Notes: generated by a model from the sequence alone, not told the origin. DNA of 64,000 bases from Chitinophaga rhizophila (GCF_019492185.1 NZ_JAICCF010000002.1:1-64000), one strand, 5' to 3'; counted from the first letter of the stretch, positions 8,420-17,893 are shown. Translations and numbers: made by a program.

Positions 8420-9904
8420 TTAACTGTTTACTTTCCGCCTGCACCACTTCCAGGTAAGTACCAAACCTGTAATACTCACAAGTGTACCTCCTGTCAACAG
8501 CACTAACACAACAATATCCCATAAAGGCCGCTTATACACTAAAAAGCTGAAGTCAAAACTATGTAAACCATGATACAACCACCTCTCCACACGGCTTCCC
8601 TTTTCATGCTTCAATGCCAGCTGCCCTGTCGCCAGATCTATGTAGTAGCTTGTCTTCTCCGGATTATCAAAGCTGACGCGCAGTACTGGTAACCGCTTGT
8701 CAAACGCACGTGCATAGTAATAATCATCATACCTCTCCAGTACTTCTGCACTACGCACTGAATAGTTCTGCTGAAACCCCTTCACCGCCGCCAGTAACGG
8801 TGCCACCGGGTAATACCTGAAAGGCTGCGTATCTGTTTCGTCAGCGGCCAGCAAACAGGTATGCATCCCGTCTTCATAAGCAAGGTAATACGGCCTGCCC
8901 AGGATGCTGATCATCTGCAGCTCTTTTACGGTGACTGTTTTGCCTAACCGCTCCATGGCCTGCGCTGGTGATAACTGGTAACCGGCAACGTCTACCCATG
9001 CCCCCGATAGCACATTCCGTTCGGCCAACTGCCTCGCACTATCAGGCCCGATTGCCAGCGGCCCCATAGAAAACAACCCGCTCAGCACCCAGGTAAACAC
9101 AAATAGTCCGAATACAAAACCTGTATAATGATGATAACGGAACCAGCGTTTCTTATACGGACTGAAATCCAGTCCATTACCGCGCTTCCGCTTATAGCGG
9201 ATGATTCCCATGATAATCCCGCTCAGGCACATTACACAACCGATCAACGACACCCATATCACTACCTGACTCCATACCTGCCGGTTGCGGATCAACACTG
9301 TCGGATATATCCAGTGAGGCACAGGTCCCAGCCACGCCCAGAATCGTTGCCTGCCATTAAGCTTCTGTACGGCCTCGCCGGTATACACAGATACATAGAC
9401 GTAAGTACCTGCTGCATCATCCATCTCACACCGGTGCACCTGTGGCAGGTATCCCTGTGAACGATGTGCTGCCATCCATTGATCGATCTGCGACAATGTT
9501 TCTATCCGTTGCGGGCGACTGCTATTATTCACGAATGCCGTAGCAACCTTTGCTGCCAGCGCAGTATCCACTTCACGAAGTACAGTGCCGCTATCTGCAA
9601 ACACCGTCAGGTGCTGATTCTTTTGAGTGATCATGCGATACACGGGTCTGTCCAGCAACATGCCTATACGCATACTGCGCACAGTATCTGTAATGCCGGC
9701 AGTAACCATTGCCTGCTGCGGCGTAAGTCTACACGCTCCGAGGCGAACGGCAGGTAATTGCTGCAGGCGCTGGTGATACTTCATTGTCGGATAACTGGCG
9801 TACATCATTACGAAACCAGACAGAAACCAGCATACAAACAGCAGGCTTAATACAAACCCAAGATACCGGTGCAGGAGCATCACTCCTTTCTTCAGTTTTT
9901 TCAT
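8420..9904 (-). CDS. PepSY-associated TM-helix protein (putative iron-reductase-like membrane protein)
   Basis: 494 aa from ATG 9904. The frame extends to a TTG at 9973, but MKKLKKGVMLLHRYLGF is the usual start of this family. There are four predicted membrane helices: near the N-terminus (LHRYLGFVLSLLFVCWF), two in the middle (VVIWVSLIGCVMCLSGIIMG and HHYTGFVFGLFVFTWVLSG) and one at the C-terminus (DIVVLVLLTGGTLVSITG). Between them are large periplasmic PepSY-like segments. Conserved histidines in LLHRYLGF, YHHYTGF and YHGLHSF could bind heme, as proposed for PepSY siderophore reductases. It follows the TonB receptor gene by 89 bp on the same strand, so it is probably co-transcribed and under the same cobalamin riboswitch. 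The reaction is not established from sequence. Confidence 0.85.
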   Translation of the reverse strand: MKKLKKGVMLLHRYLGFVLSLLFVCWFLSGFVMMYASYPTMKYHQRLQQLPAVRLGACRLTPQQAMVTAGITDTVRSMRIGMLLDRPVYRMITQKNQHLTVFADSGTVLREVDTALAAKVATAFVNNSSRPQRIETLSQIDQWMAAHRSQGYLPQVHRCEMDDAAGTYVYVSVYTGEAVQKLNGRQRFWAWLGPVPHWIYPTVLIRNRQVWSQVVIWVSLIGCVMCLSGIIMGIIRYKRKRGNGLDFSPYKKRWFRYHHYTGFVFGLFVFTWVLSGLFSMGPLAIGPDSARQLAERNVLSGAWVDVAGYQLSPAQAMERLGKTVTVKELQMISILGRPYYLAYEDGMHTCLLAADETDTQPFRYYPVAPLLAAVKGFQQNYSVRSAEVLERYDDYYYARAFDKRLPVLRVSFDNPEKTSYYIDLATGQLALKHEKGSRVERWLYHGLHSFDFSFLVYKRPLWDIVVLVLLTGGTLVSITGLVLTWKWCRRKVNS

Positions 9905-9993
9905 GCCTGTTATATAGATGGGAATTAAGATGATAATGGCTGATACAGGCAGACAGCCCTCCCCTGCACACAAAGGAGAGCTGCTATAGCCTA

Positions 9994-12432
9994 CTAAAGT
10001 GAATATTTAAGGGTTACCAGGTAATTACGTGTTGCGCCCGGGTAGAACTGATTTGTAATAATCACGTTTGAAAAGTAACGCTCGTTAGCAAGATTGTTTA
10101 CATTCAGTCGCAGACCGACATGCCCTATCTGATAGCCCAAAGCGGCATCCAATACAGTATACGCCGGCAACACATAAGTATTGGCACTATTCGCATAGGT
10201 ATCTGACATATAATTTATGCCCATACCAAAGCTGAATCCGCGTAAAACGCAACGTTGCAACTGATAATTCGCCCATAGATTAGCCATATGTTTTGGCGCA
10301 AGTACTACGGTATTCCCCGCCACTGCATTTACATGCCCGCCGGTAAACGGACGATATACAGCTGCTGTATAAGTATAGCCTGCATTCAGATCAAGGCCCG
10401 CCAGCGGACTACCCTGCGCCTCTACCTCATACCCTTTTGACTCCGCAGAACCAATCCTTCTGTAAACACCGCCCGGTAAACCTTCGACCTGATTGTTCTT
10501 ACGCATATAATACATAGATGCTGTAATCAGCCAACGGTTGCCTGATTCGAGACGCGAACCTACTTCCGCCTGGTAACCATCTTCCGGATCAAATGTTTCA
10601 CCATTAGGCGCGACCCTACGCGAAGGCTTGAAATACGTAGCATAAGAACCATATACCGACCACCTCTCGGTAGGCTGATAAACCAGTCCGCCACGATAGG
10701 TCAGCGCAGCTGCCGGGATATTTGTCTTTGCACCGCGCTCCGTAACATGAGCCTCCCGGTCTACCTTATCAGTATAATACGTACCTCGGAATATATCATA
10801 ACGCACACCTACCAATGCCTTCAGCTTCTCAGAGAAATTCAGCCATTCCTGTACATAGATTCCGTGTACCGTTTCATCAGTTGCCCGGTATTGCGTGCGG
10901 TAGTAATCCAGATTCCCCTGGTTCAATACCGGCTGCTGCACTGCAACGGTTGCATTCAATGCTGGACCGAAGATGTTACCATTATAAGTCTTTCTGTCAA
11001 GAATGCTAAGTGCATACCCCACCAGCAACTTATGCTCAATCTTACCTGTATGCGCTGTGTACGTCAGTTCCAGCTGATTCTGAAGCGGCTTTGTCAGGTG
11101 ATTAAAGTATAGCGGAGAAGTACGTGTGAGGGAATCCATCGCCGCGTTAAAAGACAGTTCTTCAGTAGAGAAATAGTCTATATTATCGTCTGAGTAAGAC
11201 AGCTGATCAGACAGTGTCAGTGCATTATTAAACTGGTGAGTATACCTTAGCTGGAAGTCATACCGGGTATTCTTCAGGAAGTCTGCCGGATCGTTGTAAC
11301 GTGTATTCACATTCATGCCCGGTGCTACTTTACCGCCTTCCAGCATAGGTATACCTGTGTCAGTATCGTATCTGTCTTTGTTAGCCCCTACGGTAAAGTA
11401 AAAATTATCGCGGACGGTAGGTGCATATTCCAGTGCCAGGTAGATATTGTTTGTGTTAACGCCTGACTGCCGGTAACCTTCTGTTTCCGACAATCCTACA
11501 TCCACGCGGTAGGACAATGTTTTACTGAGTGCCCCGCCAGCTCCTACGCGCATTCTGCGGGTATTGAAGCTGCCATAGGATGCAGAGAAGTCGGCCTTTT
11601 GTTCTTTAGTCGGACGTTTACGCACCAGGTTAATGATCCCTCCAAGCGCCGAATGACCAAACAATACGGAAGCCGGACCTTTCAATACTTCAATCCGCTC
11701 AATATTAGCCAGGTTAGTACTGGGAGCACTGGTTGAAATGTTATGCCGTTCATCACGTACGCCATCCACCAGTAGTACAAAGTTGCTGAATCCGCGGACG
11801 GTGAAGTGCTGGAAACCGCCGTAGGTGTTATTAGCGCGTACCCCGGTAGTATTCTTCATAGCCTCACCCAGATCATCAATACCACGTTGTTCAATGGTAC
11901 GGGCCGAGACCGCACTGGTTGTCAGCGGCAGATCTCTTACAGGAACCGCTATCTTGTTTACATTGGTGAATGATGCCCGCTGAGCGGTGCTGATGGTTAC
12001 TGCTGAAAGCTGTCCTGTGTGATTACTCAGTTGTAATGACAGCTCAGTCGTACGCCTCGAGATTACGACTACCTCGTGCCTGGCTACCTGGTAACCAACG
12101 CCGGATACTGCCAGTGTATACGTCCCAGTGGGTACATTGGCTAACTGATAATAACCCTGGGCATCTGTTACACTACCGTAGGTGGTCTGGTCAAGTCTGA
12201 CCGTCATTCCGGGCAATGGCTGACCAGCTGGTGAAGTGATCTGTCCGCGGAGGGTTCCCTGTTGCATACTGCCTTGTTCTGTCTGGGCATAGCTACGCAC
12301 AGCGGGCGCACAAACCTGCAGGAATAGGGTCATGGTACACACTATCAGCGGATGAAAATAAATGTTTGCCGGCCTGGATACCGGGAAAGAATTGCTGCGA
12401 ATATGGCAGCGGGTGATGGTAGAAATCTGCAT
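9994..12432 (-). CDS. Siderophore-type TonB-dependent receptor under cobalamin riboswitch control
   Basis: 812 aa. After a long N-terminal export signal comes a carboxypeptidase-regulatory-like domain (TLRGQITSPAGQPLPGMTVRL), then a plug domain with siderophore-receptor hallmarks: VPVRDLPLTTSAVSARTIEQRG, FTVRGFSNFVLLVDGVRDE and IERIEVLKGPASVLFGHSALGGIIN. The barrel ends in RNYLVTLKYSL with the terminal aromatic/leucine typical of barrels. By similarity it belongs with FhuA/ferrichrome-type receptors rather than BtuB. It is preceded by a B12 riboswitch at 12622-12777, which is unusual for a siderophore-type receptor. The ligand may be a corrinoid, a cobalt chelate or an iron chelate. The PepSY gene follows. 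A BtuB-like function is possible and cannot be excluded by eye. Confidence 0.9.
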   Translation of the reverse strand: MQISTITRCHIRSNSFPVSRPANIYFHPLIVCTMTLFLQVCAPAVRSYAQTEQGSMQQGTLRGQITSPAGQPLPGMTVRLDQTTYGSVTDAQGYYQLANVPTGTYTLAVSGVGYQVARHEVVVISRRTTELSLQLSNHTGQLSAVTISTAQRASFTNVNKIAVPVRDLPLTTSAVSARTIEQRGIDDLGEAMKNTTGVRANNTYGGFQHFTVRGFSNFVLLVDGVRDERHNISTSAPSTNLANIERIEVLKGPASVLFGHSALGGIINLVRKRPTKEQKADFSASYGSFNTRRMRVGAGGALSKTLSYRVDVGLSETEGYRQSGVNTNNIYLALEYAPTVRDNFYFTVGANKDRYDTDTGIPMLEGGKVAPGMNVNTRYNDPADFLKNTRYDFQLRYTHQFNNALTLSDQLSYSDDNIDYFSTEELSFNAAMDSLTRTSPLYFNHLTKPLQNQLELTYTAHTGKIEHKLLVGYALSILDRKTYNGNIFGPALNATVAVQQPVLNQGNLDYYRTQYRATDETVHGIYVQEWLNFSEKLKALVGVRYDIFRGTYYTDKVDREAHVTERGAKTNIPAAALTYRGGLVYQPTERWSVYGSYATYFKPSRRVAPNGETFDPEDGYQAEVGSRLESGNRWLITASMYYMRKNNQVEGLPGGVYRRIGSAESKGYEVEAQGSPLAGLDLNAGYTYTAAVYRPFTGGHVNAVAGNTVVLAPKHMANLWANYQLQRCVLRGFSFGMGINYMSDTYANSANTYVLPAYTVLDAALGYQIGHVGLRLNVNNLANERYFSNVIITNQFYPGATRNYLVTLKYSL

Positions 12433-12539
12433 TGGTAGGTTGAAGAAAATGAAACATTGTTCTTCCTGAACTTTACCATGCCGTCGGATGTAGCGTTACA
12501 GAAAAGGTCTGAGGATTTGTAATAAGTACATACCTATTT

Positions 12540-12561
12540 CCGGCAATACGCGTATTACCGG
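12540..12561 (-). promoter_or_regulatory. Near-perfect palindrome in the riboswitch-receptor leader
   Basis: Twenty-two bp read the same on both strands except for one T/C (G-U) position. As RNA it gives an 8-bp stem with loop ACGCGT. It lies between the cobalamin aptamer and the receptor start, so it could be part of the expression platform, though this is inferred from position only. Confidence 0.4.
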
Positions 12562-12621
12562 ATACAAAACCTCCAAACCAGACGTTGCTTCAGTCCACGA
12601 AAGCATTGCCATCATAAAAAA

Positions 12622-12777
12622 GGCAGGTCTCCTGACTTGTAACATTGCTGCCGTCCTTCCCAGTCATGATAGATGACCAGTGGACTATTGCTGGCAGCAA
12701 CCGTAGCGTTACTTACAGTTGCGGGACAGTTCGTGATTCACACACGATTCCCTATTAATCTGCACTTAAGCAGAACC
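12622..12777 (-). promoter_or_regulatory. Cobalamin (B12) riboswitch
   Basis: Read on the minus strand, the element has the conserved order of the aptamer. GGTTC starts at 12777. GGGAAT follows near 12752, then CACGAACTGTCCCGCAACTG, CCACTG, GGGAAGG, and finally the B12 box AGTCAGGAGACCTGCC at 12622-12637. The spacing and length (about 156 nt) fit the family. In known systems, adenosylcobalamin or another corrinoid binds it and turns off expression downstream. The next gene is the receptor at 9994-12432, about 190 nt away. A T-run follows the B12 box directly, so transcriptional or translational control is possible. Confidence 0.95.
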
Positions 12778-12814
12778 TTTTTTAGTTGGGGAAAGAAAAA
12801 GAACTTAAACGGCG

Positions 12815-12841
12815 CAAATATAGGATCTTTTATACCTCAAA
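12815..12841 (-). promoter_or_regulatory. Promoter of the cobalamin riboswitch transcript
   Basis: On the minus strand TATATTTG (12815-12822) is a perfect -7 box. TTTG at 12838-12841 could be the -33 box, but the 15-bp spacing is shorter than usual. The start would lie near 12808, about 30 nt before the aptamer. Confidence 0.6.
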
Positions 12842-12876
12842 GCTGCGCGGCCAAATTTTTATTTCAGGATAGCCAT

Positions 12877-13686
12877 TTAACTGGCAGGAGTATTTTCTTC
12901 GATAGACTTCAGGGCCATACGGGCAATTGCAATATTTGCAGTAGTTGTCTCGGCGGCAAAGATCAATTCGCCCAGCAGCAGCCGTGCATTTTCTTTCTCG
13001 CCTTTATTATTGAGCACCAGTGCTTTGTTGATCAGCAACATTCCTTTTGTTTCTGCATCCGGCGATTTTAGCAGTCCGGTGTTAATGGCTTCCAGTCTTT
13101 GCGTATCATCATCCAGCAGACCAGCCAGTTCTTTCCATGCCGGTGCGAAGTCAGGAAATTGCTGGGTGATAGCCCGGGCAATGCTCAGTTTCTCAGTTTC
13201 ATCGGTGGTCCATTCTATCTGCAGATAGGCCATATAAAGGCCGGATGGAAATTTACCAGCCTTCTCACCTTCCAGCGCATAGATGGCAGTTTTAGCGGTG
13301 AAGAACCCCCTGGGTTGTAGTTTATCTGTCTGCTGATAGTAGTCCAGCGCTTTCGCGGAATCTCCTTTTAACAGATAGGTAAACGCCAGATCATATAAGG
13401 GGTATGCCCAGTTTGGAGCCAGTTTAATGGCAGCTTCCAGTTTGAGTATTGACGCCTCATACTGACCGGATTGTCCCAGTGTTCTGGCTTCGTTATGCAG
13501 CTGCTGAGCGGCAGGCTGTATGTGCTGATCGTCCGTCATGTTATAATCTACTTCACCTGTATATGTTGTCAGATCTGCTGCCGTAATGATATTTCCCTGG
13601 TTGTCCTGGTATACGATTCTGGCAGGTTGCTGACAACCATACAAATAGAAGGATAATAAGGTATAGAGATATAGGTGTATTTTCAT
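12877..13686 (-). CDS. TPR-repeat lipoprotein
   Basis: 269 aa from ATG 13686, giving MKIHLYLYTLLSFYLYGCQQ, a lipoprotein signal. A longer frame from 13722 would overlap the promoter box and was rejected. After a short linker, at least two or three TPR-type helix pairs are visible (LGQSGQYEASILKLEAAIKLAPNW; YPLYDLAFTYLLKGDSAKAL), followed by further helical repeats to the C-terminus. TPRs mediate protein-protein contacts, so this is probably a periplasmic or outer-membrane scaffold. It is a single gene, facing the same way as ldhA upstream of it but with its own promoter. Confidence 0.8.
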   Translation of the reverse strand: MKIHLYLYTLLSFYLYGCQQPARIVYQDNQGNIITAADLTTYTGEVDYNMTDDQHIQPAAQQLHNEARTLGQSGQYEASILKLEAAIKLAPNWAYPLYDLAFTYLLKGDSAKALDYYQQTDKLQPRGFFTAKTAIYALEGEKAGKFPSGLYMAYLQIEWTTDETEKLSIARAITQQFPDFAPAWKELAGLLDDDTQRLEAINTGLLKSPDAETKGMLLINKALVLNNKGEKENARLLLGELIFAAETTTANIAIARMALKSIEENTPAS

Positions 13687-13719
13687 ATAGTCGGGATAGT
13701 TTGATGCCAGAGCGCGGCA

Positions 13720-13727
13720 CAAATATA
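13720..13727 (-). promoter_or_regulatory. -7 box for the TPR lipoprotein gene
   Basis: TATATTTG on the minus strand, an exact -7 match, lies 34 bp before the ATG at 13686. No good -33 TTTG is seen at the right distance, so the promoter may be activator-dependent. Confidence 0.5.
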
Positions 13728-13776
13728 TTACTTTATTTTATATATCAGTCCGCTGTCAGGCGTCTACCATCCTAGG

Positions 13777-14775
13777 TTATACAAGAATACGGGCAGGATC
13801 GGGATCCTGACCAGCAGCAAATGCGGCGATACTACTGAGTGTAGTATCTGCGATCTGTGCCAATGCCTCAGTAGTGAGGAAGGCCTGATGCCCCGTAACC
13901 AGCACGTTCGGAAAACTCATCAGGCGCTGTATCAGGTCATCTGCGATGATTGCACCGGAAAGATCATGGAAGAACAGCTTTTCTTCCTGCTCATATACAT
14001 CAATTCCCAAATAGGCGATTTTACCCGTTTTAAGGGCCTCTATGGCATCTTTTGTATTAATCAGACCTCCACGGCTGGTATTGATAATAGTAACGCCGGA
14101 TTTGGCCTTATTAAGCGTTTTTTCATTAATCAGGTAACGGTTCTCCGGCGTCAGCGGACAATGAAGGGAAAGAATATCTGACTGTTGCAGCAGTTCGTCA
14201 AAGCTGGTGTATTGAACGCCTGCCTGTTTTAATGTTTCATCAGGGAAAAGATCATAAGCCAGTACGCGGCAGCCGAAGCCTTGCATTATCTTCGCGAAGG
14301 CCCGTCCAATCTTGCCGGTACCGATTACACCTGCGGTTTTACCGTAGAGATTGAAACCTAATAATCCGTTCAGCGAAAAGTTCTGTTCTCTCACACGGTT
14401 ATATGCCTTATGGGTTTTACGGTTCAATGTCAGCAACATAGCCACTGCATGTTCTGCAACCGCTTCCGGTGAATAAGCCGGTACTCTGCATACCCTGATA
14501 CCCAGTCTGCGCGCTGTATCCAGATGCACATTATTGAATCCCGCACAACGCAGGGCAATCACTTTCACACCTTTAGCTGCCAGCACTTCAATCACTTCCG
14601 GCGTGAGCCGGTCATTTACAAACACGCAGACGGCGAAAGTACCTTCTTCCACTGCATTTACGATATGCGGACCAAGATGCGTATCCAGATATTCGATTTG
14701 CTGGTGATAGCTGTTGTTATGCTCATTAAAGGAAGCCTTCTCATAAGGCTTCGCAGAAAAGAAAAGTGTCTTCAT
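13777..14775 (-). CDS. ldhA: D-lactate dehydrogenase (2-hydroxyacid dehydrogenase family)
   Basis: 332 aa, the length of the E. coli LdhA type. The Rossmann motif GTGKIG is at 152-157. The catalytic residues are all present: Arg235 in INTSRGG, Glu264 in VYEQEE and His296 in GHQAFL. It reduces pyruvate to D-lactate with NADH in the cytoplasm, a fermentative route for recycling NADH. The start MKTLFFSAKPYEKASF matches the family N-terminus. It is monocistronic by spacing (about 90 bp to the TPR gene, over 500 bp upstream). D-LDH is more likely than another 2-hydroxyacid dehydrogenase because of the length, the N-terminus and the FLTTEALAQIADTT segment. Confidence 0.92.
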   Translation of the reverse strand: MKTLFFSAKPYEKASFNEHNNSYHQQIEYLDTHLGPHIVNAVEEGTFAVCVFVNDRLTPEVIEVLAAKGVKVIALRCAGFNNVHLDTARRLGIRVCRVPAYSPEAVAEHAVAMLLTLNRKTHKAYNRVREQNFSLNGLLGFNLYGKTAGVIGTGKIGRAFAKIMQGFGCRVLAYDLFPDETLKQAGVQYTSFDELLQQSDILSLHCPLTPENRYLINEKTLNKAKSGVTIINTSRGGLINTKDAIEALKTGKIAYLGIDVYEQEEKLFFHDLSGAIIADDLIQRLMSFPNVLVTGHQAFLTTEALAQIADTTLSSIAAFAAGQDPDPARILV

Positions 14776-15290
14776 GGCACGTCATTTTATATACCCTTCT
14801 ATGAATTTCCGGAAAAATCCGGAGAATCAGACACGTTTCGGTCTTTGCAGATATAGAGTTTTTTGATATCATCACTATAAAGCATACACTACAATATACT
14901 ATAACGCTTGTTCCGCCAACAAATACACATAGATGCGCAATATGCGCTTCCTTCCTGCTAAGAACAGGGGTACGCACAGCAAAGCATCATCAACACGGTA
15001 AAGCAGGCATGATGTAAGACGGTAGAAGCCCAAATGAGGTAAATGATACGGCAAAGGGATGAAGAAGCAACGATATGTAGGTGGACTTGATACGGACATG
15101 TTATCTGACGATATTGGAGCGGAGATTAGTCAGATATATAGCGCAGCCGTTATCTAACAGGCACAGGGAGGCCATTACAGGATAGACCTGCAGATAGTAC
15201 GATCAGTTTGTGATGTACAGTAGTAATATGTCAATATAGTATTCAATGGATATGTAAACTCACCTGTATCATTCTTTACTGGCAGCATGC
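14776..15290. other. Intergenic stretch with no recognised feature
   Basis: About 515 bp between ldhA and the hypothetical gene at 15291. Short open frames are present on the minus strand, but they overlap one another and have no family resemblance. No tRNA, riboswitch or strong terminator was seen. The ldhA promoter must lie at its left end. Confidence 0.5.
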
Positions 15291-16055
15291 CTATTCACGT
15301 TGAACGTGTATGCTTTCAAGATATGTCTTATTGTTATCACAACATACCTTGTGTATGTAATCTGCCCTAGGGATAGACAGCGATAACTCTCTGTCAATAT
15401 ACTCCTGCTCCTGTGGCAGTTGCACGCCAATAATATCTGCCGCATAACTATCCTTCCCAGCAATTTCATATCCATTCCCGATGCAAGTGATCTGCATGGC
15501 AACCAATATAATACCAAGACCCGGCAGATCAACAGGAACGGATAATCCACTGAAAGGCTGGCCGGCGTCAATAGTCGTAAAAATGGTATCCGTTGCAATG
15601 ATACGATGGCTGGTAAAGTCAATACGGGAGGTAATAACTTTTACCACTACAGTTCTGACGTCCTTACCCACCAGCAATGATTGTGCAGGTATTGCTACAA
15701 TACCGTCCCGTCTCACTACCGGCTTTTTAGTAAAGAAACTTGCCACACCGGCATGTGTATTGAAACGGAAGCCTGTGATCGTCTTCAGGTTGTCTGTTCC
15801 TCCCTGTATCAACAACTTGTTCAGCCGGTTGACAGTAGTACTGTCATACTTTATATCCAGGTGACTTTGTATCGCATGACGGATCAATGCCCCTTTCCTG
15901 CTGGCAATACCAAAACGCTTTGCTGCGCGCACAGTAGCCTCCGTTTGCCGTACTCTTTCCGGTACGCTACGCAGATAATACCGCTTATTACGGCAGTAGC
16001 CGATCATCTTTCCTAACCGGCCGGTGAATGTGATTAAAGATGTTTGCTTAGCCAT
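15291..16055 (-). CDS. Hypothetical beta-rich protein (DUF6266-like N-terminus)
   Basis: 254 aa from ATG 16055 (MAKQTSLITFTGRLGKMIGY). The first 60 residues, with GRLGKMIGY, YYLRSVPERVRQT and RFGIASRKG, recall the pattern seen at the start of DUF6266-type proteins of Bacteroidota (glycine-rich turn, then Y-RS-P, then a basic helix). The rest alternates short hydrophobic strands (VVRRDGIVAIPAQSLLVG; GLGIILVAMQITCIGNGYEIAG) and looks like beta-sandwich domains. There is no signal peptide and no membrane helix. Function is unknown, and the family link is by eye only. It stands alone, with long noncoding DNA on both sides. Confidence 0.65.
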   Translation of the reverse strand: MAKQTSLITFTGRLGKMIGYCRNKRYYLRSVPERVRQTEATVRAAKRFGIASRKGALIRHAIQSHLDIKYDSTTVNRLNKLLIQGGTDNLKTITGFRFNTHAGVASFFTKKPVVRRDGIVAIPAQSLLVGKDVRTVVVKVITSRIDFTSHRIIATDTIFTTIDAGQPFSGLSVPVDLPGLGIILVAMQITCIGNGYEIAGKDSYAADIIGVQLPQEQEYIDRELSLSIPRADYIHKVCCDNNKTYLESIHVQRE

Positions 16056-16401
16056 CAAAAATGATTTAGGTGAAGACCGAAAATACATCAATTCACTGCA
16101 GGTGTTATAGTGGAAGATTAGAGGAGTTTTAACACAGTATTTGCGGAGATTGAATGAATGAAAAGTATTGTTATAGCAGGATTGATAATTGTTGAATAGT
16201 GGAAAAAGACAGGTTGGATAATATTGAAAAATGCGCCGTTTTACGACCCTTAGCTAGAATGGAAAAGTCTTTGTCGATACCATTTGGTAAATTGCATGAC
16301 ACAACATTAGAGACAAACATTTAAACTTTCCACTAAATAATGCGGGCCTCACCCACCCTTTTGTTACAATATACTTTTAACCAAATCCAAACGAATTAAC
16401 A
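16056..16401. other. Divergent intergenic region
   Basis: 346 bp carrying the promoters of the hypothetical gene (minus) and the metalloprotease gene (plus). No convincing -33/-7 pair or structured element was found. Confidence 0.45.
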
Positions 16402-17664
16402 ATGCATCATCTCCTTAAAGCGTTCCTATGCGCCCTGGTATGCAGCACTATCCTTTTCTCCTGTAAGAAGGACCAGGTCAGGCAACAAACCCCGAATGAG
16501 ATCAGCCAGGATGTGATCGCCAAGATCAAAGCCCTGGGCTTCAGCACGCATGAAGTAAGAAGAGTTGAAGATGGTTACGTCGTAGAAGGCGATATCTTTC
16601 TACCTGATCATTCCTTTGACGAGCAGCATAATGACAGAAAAGTAGTGATCGCGAAATCGGAACAATACCAGACGTGGAATATCATCGCTACTTCTGCACA
16701 TCGTGTAATTACAGTATCAGTAACCAATCTGCCCGCAGCATATGTAACTGCGACCGACGAGGCTATTGCCCGGTACAATGCAATGGGCCTGCGTATATCT
16801 TTCCAGCGGGTAGCCAGCGGCGGAGAGATTGATATCATCAATGCCAACCTGGGATCAGGCGTACTGGGACAGTCAGCCGGTTTCCCGGATGCACTGGGTA
16901 ATCCTCCCAGCCCGATCAGGTTAAATGCTGCGTATATTGGCAGCAACCCTAACCAGGGATGGATGGCTACGATTATTGCGCATGAGATAGGTCATACTAT
17001 CGGCTTCCGCCATACAGACTATTTCAACCGTACCTACAGTTGCGGCGTGGGCGGTAATGAAGGCGTTGCCGGCATAGGCGCAGATCATATACCAGGTACA
17101 CCTACAGCCGCTGATCCGAACAGCTTTATGCTTGCCTGTATTGGTAATGGTATTAACCGTCCTTTCAATACTAATGACCAGGTAGCACTAAGGTACTTAT
17201 ATGGTACTATCAATGGTACTAATGCCATTGCAGATGGCACTTACAGAATCACCAGCGTAGCCAGTGGCAAAGTGGTAGATGTAGATGCCGGCGGTGTTGG
17301 CAACAATGGCGCTAAAGTACAACAGTGGTCATGGCTGGATGGCGTGAACCAGAAGTGGGTGTTTACGTACCTGGGTAATGGCTACTACCGTATCACCAGT
17401 CTTGCCAGCGGCAAAGTGCTGGATAGCGATGCCAACCTGATTGCGGCAAATGCTACCAAAGTACAACAATGGGACTGGCTAAGTGGAGACAATCAGCAAT
17501 GGGCCGTACGCCCCGAAAGCGGTGGCAGCTATGCTATCATCAATAAGCGCAGCGGCAGAGTACTGGATCTTGACGCTGGTCAGTCAGCCAATGATGGCGC
17601 TAATATCCAGTTATGGGCGTGGCTGAATGGCGTTAATCAACGCTGGTTCCTGCAGCCCCTCTGA
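16402..17664 (+). CDS. Secreted HEIGH-type (M57) metalloprotease with C-terminal ricin-type lectin domain
   Basis: 420 aa. A lipoprotein signal ends LFSC (Cys21). The catalytic domain spans about 95-270. The zinc motif HEIGHTIGFRH has ligands His194, His198 and His204 and catalytic Glu195, and a downstream SFMLACIG could supply the Met-turn. Residues 280-420 form a ricin B-type beta-trefoil with three repeats, each with a QxW-type motif: VQQWSWLDGVNQKW, VQQWDWLSGDNQQW and IQLWAWLNGVNQRW. M57 enzymes are a Bacteroidota-rich family. The lectin should anchor the enzyme to glycans or glycoproteins. The gene stands alone, and its stop is 230 bp before the next gene. Confidence 0.92.
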   Translation: MHHLLKAFLCALVCSTILFSCKKDQVRQQTPNEISQDVIAKIKALGFSTHEVRRVEDGYVVEGDIFLPDHSFDEQHNDRKVVIAKSEQYQTWNIIATSAHRVITVSVTNLPAAYVTATDEAIARYNAMGLRISFQRVASGGEIDIINANLGSGVLGQSAGFPDALGNPPSPIRLNAAYIGSNPNQGWMATIIAHEIGHTIGFRHTDYFNRTYSCGVGGNEGVAGIGADHIPGTPTAADPNSFMLACIGNGINRPFNTNDQVALRYLYGTINGTNAIADGTYRITSVASGKVVDVDAGGVGNNGAKVQQWSWLDGVNQKWVFTYLGNGYYRITSLASGKVLDSDANLIAANATKVQQWDWLSGDNQQWAVRPESGGSYAIINKRSGRVLDLDAGQSANDGANIQLWAWLNGVNQRWFLQPL

Positions 17665-17893
17665 TACATTTAAAAGATAAGCGGAGGTGAGGCCCGCTGT
17701 ATAATCCATCGCTGACGCCAGTGATCTGTCAGTTTTCCAACATCCTGTAAACCATTGGTGACAGGACCAGGTTGATGAGTGCCTGCCATTACATAGTATA
17801 TTTTCACTATATTGGCACACTTCGATCAATGTAGGATCAGGACAACCTCCAGCTTGCCCCTCCTGCTGAGATCAGTAGTATAACAAAGCTGAT

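Noticed and set aside
9905-9973. Longer start (TTG) for the PepSY protein
   Set aside because: The added residues are not typical; ATG 9904 gives the standard family N-terminus.
14741-14977. Minus-strand frame of 78 codons upstream of ldhA
   Set aside because: It overlaps the ldhA start and lacks any domain or signal peptide.
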